Source of the DNA: Bacillota bacterium
GTDB taxonomy: Bacteria > Bacillota > Sulfobacillia > Sulfobacillales > Sulfobacillaceae
NCBI GenBank assembly: GCA_023511625.1
Contig: JAIMBD010000018.1
Span: 1-48,875, forward strand
Reading direction: 5' to 3'
DNA: 48,875 nucleotides
Under the pieces are notes generated by a model. The model saw only the letters and a program-made list of their open reading frames with translations. It had not been told where the DNA came from and did not search any database. Positions 17,801 through 23,305 of the stretch are shown in pieces; position 1 is the first letter of the stretch; every line of letters begins with the position of its first letter. The position numbers were made by a program, and so were the translations under genes.

Positions 17801-19231
17801 GGTGGCGACCGGCGGTTCGGCGCTGACCCAGGTGTACCCCTCGGTACTGCTCAGAGTGACCCCGGCTGCGCTGACCTGCCATTGACTGCCTGGCACGGCT
17901 CCAGCGGCGGGGTTGATGACGCCGCTGACTGTCATGGCCACCGTATCCCCGGCGGTCACCGCCACTGGCAACGAAAGTTCGACGGAGCTGCCGGATGCCG
18001 CCACGTTGCTGGGCGTGATCGCGCCACCGTTGTTGACGGAAACGGTATACGCACTCGCTTGGCTCGGGAACGTCCACGGCGCCGAGAACGTCCACGAGCT
18101 CCCTGCAGGAACTGCCACCGGACTGGTCACGGATGCCGTCCATGTCGCGGGTGCCCCTGCCACCAGGCTAGAGTCGGGCGTCCAGTTGAGGCCACCGAAC
18201 ACCTGGCCTTGCGCGGCATAGGCCGTAGCCCCCAATCCGGTGGTGGTACTACTGTTCCACGCCAGGGAAAAGTCGGTGGCCGGATAACTGCCCGCTGGGG
18301 GATTGGTCACCCCATACACCGCCATCGTCACCGGCGTGGTGGCCGAGGATGAGCCGAGATTTCCCCCGAGAACCAGCGTAATCTGGTTGGACGGGCCCGA
18401 GTTGGACAAAAAGAGATTCGTGATGGGGACAGAACCTGAGGGGGTACTGAGGTGATACAGTGACTGGTTCTGGGTGAAGATAGTCCCGGGGGGACCTGTC
18501 AAGGTTAGCGTGTCATTTTGGCTCAGCACCTGGTTGGATACGGCAAAGCTCACCGTCCAGGCGTTCGTTGCCGCAGCCTGTAAAGAGGTGGGCGCGACGG
18601 CAAGAGGGCTGATGAATGGCGTGGCAAACGTCAGGCCAACGCCGGGGCTGGTAGGTGTCGTCTCGTTAAGGCCCAGGGTAAAATCGCTGGCTGGGTAGGT
18701 GTTGGCGGGCGGGTTGACCACGTTGGAAATAAAGAGGTCAAAGCCCTGATTCGGAATGATGGCTTGCCCGGAAGGGGCCCCGGGTCCCGGTGCAGTGACC
18801 AAGTTGACGGCGTCGGTCGTCCCCCCGGAACTGGCCGCATACACTGCAGACACCACCGGCGCCACAAATGAAGAGGGTGAGCCTTCTCCGGGGAGGATCT
18901 GGTAATCCCCCGGATCCAGGGGAAACTGGGTGCCTGGCGGACCGGTTAGTTGGATGGTTACCGGGGCGTACACCGCTTGGTAGACAAAGGCCTCGGTCTC
19001 CCACTGCGACGTAGCTCCTGCGATGGGCTGAGCATTGTTATTAGTGGGAGTAGGTGTGACAAAGTAGACGGTTGCAATGAGGGGAGAGCCTGTACTGCTC
19101 TGGGCCGCGACGGCCGTTGAGCCCGGTATCAGAAAGGTCCAAACCCACAAGATGATCAGCAGGATTCGCCTCAGCCGGGCGAGCTGTGGGCGGTGCCGTA
19201 AATTCCGGCGCCATTTTGTCCACCATTGCAA
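11819..19231 (-). CDS. Giant exported surface protein with Ig-like domains and C-terminal CWB2 repeats
   Basis: The TTG at 19231 is the best start. It follows AAGGAGGAGGT at spacing seven and gives a clean signal peptide: a basic KWRRNLRHRPQLARLRR, a hydrophobic ILLIILWVWTFLIPG, then a cleavage-like AVAA. Upstream ATG codons would add an implausible tail. The 2470-residue product has many Ser/Thr/Pro/Gly-rich beta-sandwich repeats. At least four are IPT/TIG-like (about 1225, 1330, 1457 and 1675, e.g. PVITGVTPNAGPIGGG), one is Big_1/invasin-like (about 1590-1670) and one He_PIG-like (about 1765-1850). Three CWB2 repeats (about 2155-2470; VAGTDRIGTAIA, FEGQDRTQTAA, LGGADREATAIA) should bind anionic wall polymers. 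A Ser/Thr/Asn-rich zone around 880-1000 matches no domain I know. It is probably a wall-bound adhesin or S-layer-associated protein. Confidence 0.88.
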   Translation of the reverse strand: MQWWTKWRRNLRHRPQLARLRRILLIILWVWTFLIPGSTAVAAQSSTGSPLIATVYFVTPTPTNNNAQPIAGATSQWETEAFVYQAVYAPVTIQLTGPPGTQFPLDPGDYQILPGEGSPSSFVAPVVSAVYAASSGGTTDAVNLVTAPGPGAPSGQAIIPNQGFDLFISNVVNPPANTYPASDFTLGLNETTPTSPGVGLTFATPFISPLAVAPTSLQAAATNAWTVSFAVSNQVLSQNDTLTLTGPPGTIFTQNQSLYHLSTPSGSVPITNLFLSNSGPSNQITLVLGGNLGSSSATTPVTMAVYGVTNPPAGSYPATDFSLAWNSSTTTGLGATAYAAQGQVFGGLNWTPDSSLVAGAPATWTASVTSPVAVPAGSSWTFSAPWTFPSQASAYTVSVNNGGAITPSNVAASGSSVELSLPVAVTAGDTVAMTVSGVINPAAGAVPGSQWQVSAAGVTLSSTEGYTWVSAEPPVATSVTSYQADAPGVTWTMSFPAEAALSGGDTLTLYAEGAQFPADPGEYAISVEGGQSEPASAAAVLNTGPGGCSANCGVTLTLPNTATAAPLQTVAVQIRGVTNPSTATVAVAAATTGVPAGTPQAWPPAGVGAFGTVGASGTPSAPTVNLAPSGVHPLPAEPLKDGNGGTLSVAMQGLTNFACSDPFNQDLQNGANFSNYTCASALWNPTNPPGSGGTPLADAFPNGSNNPGVFVAQSPTVTMPIYDATGCPTLATELSGSYPDLTGCQLNVYAAAIEDVSSNGTVTPQLVQLPSQFNYTPPPQNAQGYQTAVGVDSLSFTLPNVATTLTIVEAVTYQYINVNNAACPTFTDPATGQCEDTLYAYAAPIEVVQVPSAIEQLDVLPFKILYQPPGDNSSAQYSVQQGQSTSTDYSFTQSTTNSTTSTFDTSLSVDLAFSYDGWGAEVKNNAEWDQSATNSSTNSSTSDQGVSYTSSSSQTWTTGSGSSSPTQAPWRSDQFILLVHPQFAIWDEAVCANGAAPVTGGGAPNCPQGAPQAANQSGAMLPYAMIGANQTLLTVSAGKLASCAQGTPLQVGAYTPTVELTPAECQNLLNLDPFAATNNQAANPNTVFPNLNAPTVTQAITTGGVQGTYTVDLSNSQINTSSLSSSTEYDASVDTAFVDTAAISSGLDGSYAGGLVSAKAQVGATFTMGTEHSMTQAVSVQTSSTSTTTWQQDAQATLGDTTSPMAVNVLLDPRWDTLMFQVPSLQISGIQPSTGNAGQTAVIQGQGFADGPLAVSFCPTDGGPCVPTGAPTPVAGSTNTEIQVTVPPTLNPGTYTVTVTSWGTTSTPTCGTSSCPPVTFTVTPPSSSTAPIITGVTPNAGPIGGGTVITITGENLQGTQAVWFGGSKPSVDPQLWNAEQSNPGQAASPYVAPAPAFEILNNNTILACTPAVPSGQAVTVAVVGPSGLWSSATTGTAFTYTGVGSQSCGPAELQATPVINGVTPDTGPTAGGTPVTITGQNFALQPTSAVTSGNAIATLLLPPTVDFCTPGSPAVCVSALGEQLVNSTTVQAVAPAGNTGTVDVVVNQNNTASVTTPADQFTYAGASSCTVGSAACTPASLGLTAYPEAVMAMPNQQDATTLAATVLTSNGQPVAGATVTFTATNGSLSATSAPTNATGVALVTWSTDTPGATTISAEVAGSPPLQEETSITADPVPVVTGINPTGGSYAGGTTVTVSGTGFTGATTVYFGQQAVAAQPGPNGTLQAITPPGTGPVGIAVGNAAGIGPALANAFTYTGGSPLQLTTTSLPSAAVGQAYAATLTATGGEAPYTWQLAPGSSLPAGLSLNATTGVLSGTPSTVGPATFTAMVVDKTGATASVTLGLLVTGSGIQLSAITSAGSTTSASSSTTATVYGSHQTPTITATASGGTGSVTVSQYTGNPVGTSPSGTASGYYDLSTSAGNSFTAVQAAFCGLPNGSSLQYWTGSSWAAVTPQQYDASTGCITVTFSATSTPPIAALTGTPFAAVQTSGGSGSANPGAAGGSGMGGISGPPSAETETVNPGAGATLTATSATGVTVTAALPTNAVTGPVTAGLNATPNLPNGVTLSTTPVALLALTATPNGSEATLSVFAAPVALTVTIPGMRPLSDAVAVWNPLRAVWQPVAGVQVTGTTLEWSVREPGLFAVVPAGALPTVTRVAGTDRIGTAIAAAEAAYPNGAPAVILANAGAGTPSPDALAAAGLAGALKAPILLTPAEMLPSSVLAAIQALGARTVYVVGGPAAVSDPVVGTLKQAGLTVVRSFEGQDRTQTAALIDAYLYQQHLSHASTLYVANGVSMVDALAASPVLAQASAPLWLVAPGQTQLPSTALAFVQQVGIRQVVILGGPAAVAPSIAQEVAAWPGVVVTRLGGADREATAIAIARRYFPQATGAVLAADGSEGSSFVDALTAGPLAALANLPVVLTGPTQLPASTTAYLDHLPAIEALWVVGGTAAVESSVVEGLKRLPGTSS

Positions 19232-19332
19232 GATGTAACCTCCTCCTTTGCCGTGTGCCCGGTAACATGTCGTCCGGTAATATAAAGCTGTCCAATGACT
19301 GGGACATTTGGATGAAGTAAAGACAAAGTTCA

Positions 19333-19389
19333 CTACTGTATACGCTACCAGAACTGCCATACGGTTCCCTTACGGCGTCCATACAGTAG
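19333..19389. promoter_or_regulatory. Long-range inverted repeat upstream of the giant surface-protein gene
   Basis: CTACTGTAT at 19333-19341 is repeated as its exact reverse complement ATACAGTAG at 19381-19389. A GGTTCC/GGAACC pair is interleaved. The block lies 100-160 bases upstream of the TTG start in the likely promoter region, so it may be a two-site operator. No clear -35/-10 pair could be fixed. Confidence 0.4.
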
Positions 19390-21037
19390 CCAAACGGAAC
19401 CTTGACGGCGAAAAAATTTGTTTCATAGCAATACAGGGGGAGAGGGCGCCTTGGTAAGCCATGCAGCAAATGCGGGGGCGTGCCATACGTGTGTCACCAG
19501 GCTCTTGGGTTAAGAAGACGGCGAGGGAACTCAATCCCCTGATTCCAATTGGGCCGGGAGCTGGGCTTGTAACTCTTGGTCACGACGCCGTGAGGCTTAC
19601 GGGGGCCTTGGTATTGGTGGAAGCTCGTGCCCTTCGGTACGGCCAGGAGGGTTGGTCACAGGCCGTATGCCATGAGGCGTCCACGTTGAACCCGGTGGAT
19701 GCGCTTCTCCCTGGAATTGCGAGCGCCGAACCCCGTGTTGCCGTCCCCCCGTCGGGCCAGTGCGGGAAGAGCGGGGCGGGAACTGAAATTCCTGATACGC
19801 TCTACCCCGGGTGTAGATAACTCCTCCGTAGCTCCTGGGGAGGGGGCGCGGGGGGATACGCTGATGGATGCTGGGGATAGCGGGGAAACCGCCGCGGCGC
19901 CTGCCCGCAAGGCATACCTTGTTCGGCAGGCTCCTGCGCCTGGAGGGGCGTCCGTGGTTCCAGGGGTCTCCTAGGGGATGGCCCGCGCCCCGGGGGACCC
20001 GGCCACGAGCCGACAGGGCGCCGCGAGCGGAGCGCGGGCTCTGAAGGGCCAGCAAGGACCCGGGGACTCTTGTTAGGCCCAGGAAGCAGGAACCGCAGGG
20101 TCAATCCCGAATACACCCAGGACTCCCTGCTTCTCCTTGTTCTTGCGGTTTATTCCAGTAATGGTGGCTCTCCCGCACTTTGTGTAGCAGCGCGGACGAC
20201 GGCGCTGGCAACATCCGGAGGACAGGAGTCCTTGCATTTCCCGGTGATCCCTTGTGTCCTCCCTCTTGACCATACCGACCCAGCCGTCCTTCCAGACCAT
20301 CGGCATTCACGAAGAGGATGGCGTGATTTAGTTGGACGAGGTCTCGGTTTCCTGCATGGGCCAGTGCCCGGCCTATGACCAGCCGTCCACCCGCGCGGCC
20401 GGCTGGGTCACGCGCACGCCGTGAACGACCCTGTGGCGCCTACAGCCCAACCGGCCCCGCATCCCACTGCGGCGCTTTTGTTGCGACAACCCGGCCTGCT
20501 CTCGAAAGCCCTTGGTCGAACGCCTGACGGACGTGGCGCCCCGCCCACGGCGGACCACGGCCTTTGTCCAATGGGTGCTCGGGGTGGCGTGGGTGCTGAA
20601 CGTGGAGCTGGCGGCGGCGCGGCCCGCCGGATAACCGACGGTAACGCCGACCGCCTACCCTCTGAAACCCCGCCGGGTGTAAATCCTCCGCCCGTTCTAC
20701 CCGCACCGCGGGCTTTTGGCCACCGTTTCCACCATTTCCACCAGCCCGTTGGTATCGTAGGGGTGGTCAGGCTGCACGGCATCGACGAGGCGGCACCTGC
20801 CGCGTGAACAGTTGAGGGGGCCACAAGGGTGTCCGGCGCCTATCCGATACCAGGCCACAGCGTGACCACCGCTGGTGCGCCCGCCCCCGACCACCACACG
20901 CCGTCTTGACTGGGTTTTATCATGACTTTGCAGGCGCTCTTGACTGTCCCCGACCCGATCGGCATCCCCTGGCGGCGACACCGCGGATCCTCCATCTGCA
21001 CCGCGTGATGCGCCGACCTCTTGCAGACATTGGTCCC
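19390..21037. other. About 1.6 kb without a recognisable gene
   Basis: Open frames exist on both strands (for example plus 19461-19820 and 20421-20807, minus 20408-20824), but their translations match no family I know and lack good ribosome sites. Composition and codon choice do not look like the neighbouring genes. The stretch may be decayed mobile DNA or may hold a non-coding RNA; I cannot tell. Confidence 0.35.
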
Positions 21038-21109
21038 TCACTTAAGATCCCCTTCGTCGGGGAAACCGGCTTTCTGCCGAACTGGGCTAAACATATAGGG
21101 GTGCCTAAT

Positions 21110-21296
21110 TTTCGCCCTGGATTTTTTAAAGGGATCCAGTTTTGAAGGACGGACCACCGGGGAAGGGGGCGTTGGAGAGAAACTCTTTCGAGATATTGGC
21201 GGACGGTTTTGCGGTCGCGGCCACAGTAGAGACCGCAATCGCGGAAATACTCCATTCTTGGGCGTATAAACTACAGACTTCGGCCACGTACTCCAT
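21110..21296 (-). pseudogene. IS21-family IstA transposase, N-terminal remnant with frameshifts
   Basis: From the ATG at 21296 the minus strand reads MEYVAEVCSLYAQEW-SISAIA. It then shifts frame to GRDRKTVRQYLERV, and shifts again to PSKLDPFK. Together these give the N-terminal helix-turn-helix of IstA (EYVAEVYRLYxxxGxSxxEIA, then LGRDRKTVRKYL, then RPSKLDP). Homology stops at about 21130 and no DDE core or IstB follows, so the element is truncated. Its terminal repeats lie just upstream (21383-21439). Confidence 0.7.
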
Positions 21297-21382
21297 GCTT
21301 CAAGCCATCCTTTTTGCCTCCTTGAGAAGAATTTCTGTACGGAGGCCATCGTCGAAGGAGGCTGCGTGATTCGTCAAGATCG

Positions 21383-21439
21383 CGGTGAAACTGGGCAATT
21401 TCGGACGGTGAAACTGGGGGAATGGCCGCGGTGAAACTG
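21383..21439 (-). repeat. IS21-type terminal direct repeats, three copies at 23-bp period
   Basis: CGGTGAAACTG occurs at 21383-21393, 21406-21416 and 21429-21439, exactly 23 bases apart. Multiple direct repeats at the ends are known in IS21-family elements as transposase-binding sites. They lie directly upstream of the istA remnant, so this is the left (istA-proximal) end of the broken element. Confidence 0.65.
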
Positions 21440-21446
21440 TCCGACA

Positions 21447-21749
21447 TCAGATGTGATAAACCACAGCAGGCAGCGAGGACCACTGGGTGGGCCGGTGCCC
21501 TGCGGCGATTCCAGACCGCATGTGGGCTTCTAGCGCCCTGAGGATGGCGGTCAGCGTTGCGATGACGACAGGCACCCAGCCGTTGACGCGGAACCCGAGG
21601 CGCTGCTCCATAGCCTGGCAGCGGCCGTGCATCTCGGGTTCCAGCGCCTCGAAGCGACCGCGCAGGTGGGCCTTCAGCGCGTCAAACCGGTGGTCGAGGC
21701 GCTCGAACGGCTGGGGGACCCGTACAAAACGCTGATCAATCCGGGCCAA
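21447..21749 (-). CDS. Possible small coiled-coil membrane-anchored protein (doubtful)
   Basis: The 100-residue frame has an N-terminal heptad-like coiled coil (FERLDHRFDALKAHLRGRFEALEPEMHGRCQAMEQRL) and then a hydrophobic segment VNGWVPVVIATLTAILRAL. This plan resembles small DUF-type proteins with a coiled coil and one membrane helix. The only start is a TTG with no good ribosome site, and coding-like sequence continues upstream in frame (SPDFFHWDD) to a stop without any start codon. It may therefore be a 5'-truncated remnant next to the IS21 end. Confidence 0.35.
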   Translation of the reverse strand: MARIDQRFVRVPQPFERLDHRFDALKAHLRGRFEALEPEMHGRCQAMEQRLGFRVNGWVPVVIATLTAILRALEAHMRSGIAAGHRPTQWSSLPAVVYHI

Positions 21750-21897
21750 GTCATCCCAATGAAAGAAGTCGGGGGAACCGTTTTCTCGGCCCCAAAATTG
21801 TGACTGGCCGAAGACCCTCAGGATAAATTGACCTTATTTGACCTTAATGGTATTTGATGGGCATGGCGGTACCTGATAGGTTAATGATCGGAATCAG

Positions 21898-21924
21898 TTG
21901 GCACTCTCGTAAATGGAGTGCTAA
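21898..21924. promoter_or_regulatory. CIRCE element (HrcA operator)
   Basis: The sequence is TTGGCACTC, nine bases, GAGTGCTAA. This matches the consensus TTAGCACTC-N9-GAGTGCTAA at 17 of 18 arm positions. CIRCE is bound by the heat-shock repressor HrcA, usually upstream of groESL or hrcA-dnaK. Here it lies 72 bases before a small membrane-protein gene, within the probable leader. A weak promoter candidate (TTGACC at 21828, TATTTG at 21851, spacing 17) lies upstream. Confidence 0.9.
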
Positions 21925-21995
21925 TTGCCGGGAACTACCGAAAATGGGCAGGCCGGAGATTTCTCCGGATTGCCAGAGATAAGGAGGTGCTGGCC

Positions 21996-22235
21996 ATGCT
22001 GGTGCCCGTTTGGTATCCGAATCCGGAGGTTTTCCCCTGGATTCAACCGTCTGCCCTGCACAATCCGTGGGTCTTGGCAGGCTTTGTGACTTCGGCGGGA
22101 CTCTTGGTAGCCTTAATGGGGTTTGTGGTGGGGCTGTTCGCAGGCGCTCCTCGACCCGCTACGGGAGAGCCGGTCAGGGCGTCCAGCCGCCGGGAGGCCG
22201 ATGCCGGTGTCGACGCGCCTCGCCGTTCCGCCTAG
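21996..22235 (+). CDS. Small single-helix membrane protein under CIRCE control
   Basis: ATG 21996 follows AAGGAGGTG at good spacing and gives 79 residues. A short N-terminus (MLVPVWYPNPEVFPW) leads to one strongly hydrophobic helix, about residues 28-50 (WVLAGFVTSAGLLVALMGFV, then VGLF), and then a polar, Arg/Glu-rich tail of about 28 residues. No family is recognised. It is the first gene of a two-gene unit: CIRCE lies upstream, a zinc-ribbon gene 34 bases downstream, and a terminator after that. Heat-shock regulation is inferred from the operator. Topology (long C-terminal tail probably inside) and role are unknown. Confidence 0.7.
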   Translation: MLVPVWYPNPEVFPWIQPSALHNPWVLAGFVTSAGLLVALMGFVVGLFAGAPRPATGEPVRASSRREADAGVDAPRRSA

Positions 22236-22269
22236 GCCTTGTCCGCGTGGGGCGAGGGGGGATGGCGCT

Positions 22270-22428
22270 GTGGCGCGTGCAGGATCCCGTCGGGCTCCAT
22301 TTGTGGAAATCGGAGGGTGCCAGGCTTGTGGCCAACCCATCGACTGGGACACCTACCGGGTAACGGCCCAAGCCACGTGGTGTTACGCTTGCTACCGCGA
22401 ATTCCGGCGTCTGCGAGAGGCGGTCTAG
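22270..22428 (+). CDS. Small zinc-ribbon protein, second gene of the CIRCE operon
   Basis: GTG 22270 lies about eight bases after AGGGGGGA and gives 52 residues. The core is IGGCQACGQPIDWDTYRV, then WCYACYREFRRLREAV: two CxxC knuckles 22 residues apart, typical of a one-zinc ribbon. It is too short for the usual ORF cut-offs. It follows the CIRCE-controlled membrane-protein gene by 34 bases and is closed by a terminator two bases after its stop, so both genes are probably on one mRNA. Its function is unknown. Small CxxC proteins in heat-shock units can be redox- or zinc-responsive, but that is inference. Confidence 0.65.
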   Translation: MARAGSRRAPFVEIGGCQACGQPIDWDTYRVTAQATWCYACYREFRRLREAV

Positions 22429-22429
22429 G

Positions 22430-22468
22430 GCCGAGGTTCCTTCGCCGTGGAGGAATCTCGGCTTTTTT
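22430..22468 (+). terminator. Rho-independent terminator of the CIRCE operon
   Basis: GCCGAGGTTCC and GGAATCTCGGC form an 11-bp stem with one mismatch, followed directly by TTTTTT. It begins right after the stop codon of the zinc-ribbon gene. Confidence 0.9.
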
Positions 22469-23088
22469 ACTGCTCAAGTCCTCGACCGTCCGGAGACGGC
22501 GGGAGTTGCGCCATGTTTGGGTGGGGGCCCAAGGGACAGAGCCTCCGGCGGGAAGCTCAGGTTTGCCCGCGCTGCTCCTCTGCGTCGGGGAGCCGCGAAG
22601 ACAGGTGTTCGCTCTAAACTGACGGAGTGGACGGTTAGGGAGAATTGCCGCACGGCGGGAATGGCACAGGCGTTCATCGTGCGAACCCGGGGCGGCGAGG
22701 GTCTGTTCTCGGCGATGAAGGACCAGGGGAACAACGTGACGGGTCAGCGTCCCTTCTTCCGGTCGGACGCCGCGTTGGAGGAGCGCCTAACGCTGACGGA
22801 TCCGACATCCTGGAGACGGCGATTGTAGGGAGGGCTGCCGGCGTGCCGAAGCCAGGGGCGGGTGTGCCAGTGGACCGGGTTGTTTGCAGGGGGCAGACCG
22901 TTGCCGGGTGCGCCCTTTACGTCTGGAACGGCAGACCCCAACGGGGCCCGTCATCCCGCTGCCCAGCGGGTGCTTCCGCTCGGACCGCCGTGCGGTCGAA
23001 CCGTGAAGACTTTCGTCTGTCCCCCCTGGTAGGTCCGATGGTCCGGTGGGTAGCCCCTACTGGCCTGCCCTGGGTCTAGGGGCTGCCC
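22469..23088. other. Gene-poor stretch between the CIRCE operon and the integrated element
   Basis: About 620 bases. A plus-strand frame ending at 22828 contains QAFIVRTRGGEGLFSAMKDQ, which looks somewhat protein-like but matches no family I know and has no convincing start. Nothing else is seen. Confidence 0.3.
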
Positions 23089-23287
23089 CTATAACCTCCC
23101 CAGCATCAAAAGGGTGCCGATGACGATGAAGGCCGCCCCGGCCCCCAGATGGATAAGATGCGTCGGCACCAAGCGGGTGATGGCGTCGCCGAAGAGCACG
23201 CCGAGCGCTGCACTTAAGGTTAACGCCAGTGCGGCACCCAGAAAGACGGACCACGACGCGTCGCTTTGCGCCGACAGAGTCATAGTG
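23089..23287 (-). pseudogene. GDT1/UPF0016 (TMEM165-like) cation transporter, C-terminal half, split by the element
   Basis: The minus-strand frame reads KTQLTTMTLSAQS, then AVFLGAAL-type membrane helices (SVFLGAALALTLSAALGVLF), then LIHLGAGAAFIVIGTLLML and the stop. This is the second conserved half of UPF0016 proteins, small-cation (Mn/Ca) exchangers whose signature is E-x-G-D-K-[TS]. The sequence begins exactly at the K of GDKT; the EGD part is replaced by the end of the serine recombinase gene. The N-terminal half is not in this window. The gene has thus been cut by integration at its signature motif. Confidence 0.75.
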
Positions 23288-23305
23288 GTTAATTGAGTTT
23301 TGACA
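23275..23305. other. Element/chromosome junction (putative att site)
   Basis: On the minus strand the recombinase codons GTG TCA AAA CTC AAT TAA are read in another frame as V-KTQLTT of the GDT1-type gene. The boundary therefore lies within the few bases around AAAACTCAATTAACC. A matching site with the other half of the gene was not found in the window, so the exact crossover dinucleotide is unknown. Confidence 0.5.

Noticed and set aside
19461-19820. Possible group II intron leader or intron-associated frame
   Set aside because: The translation seemed vaguely familiar, but no reverse transcriptase motif (YADD) or domain V hairpin was found downstream.
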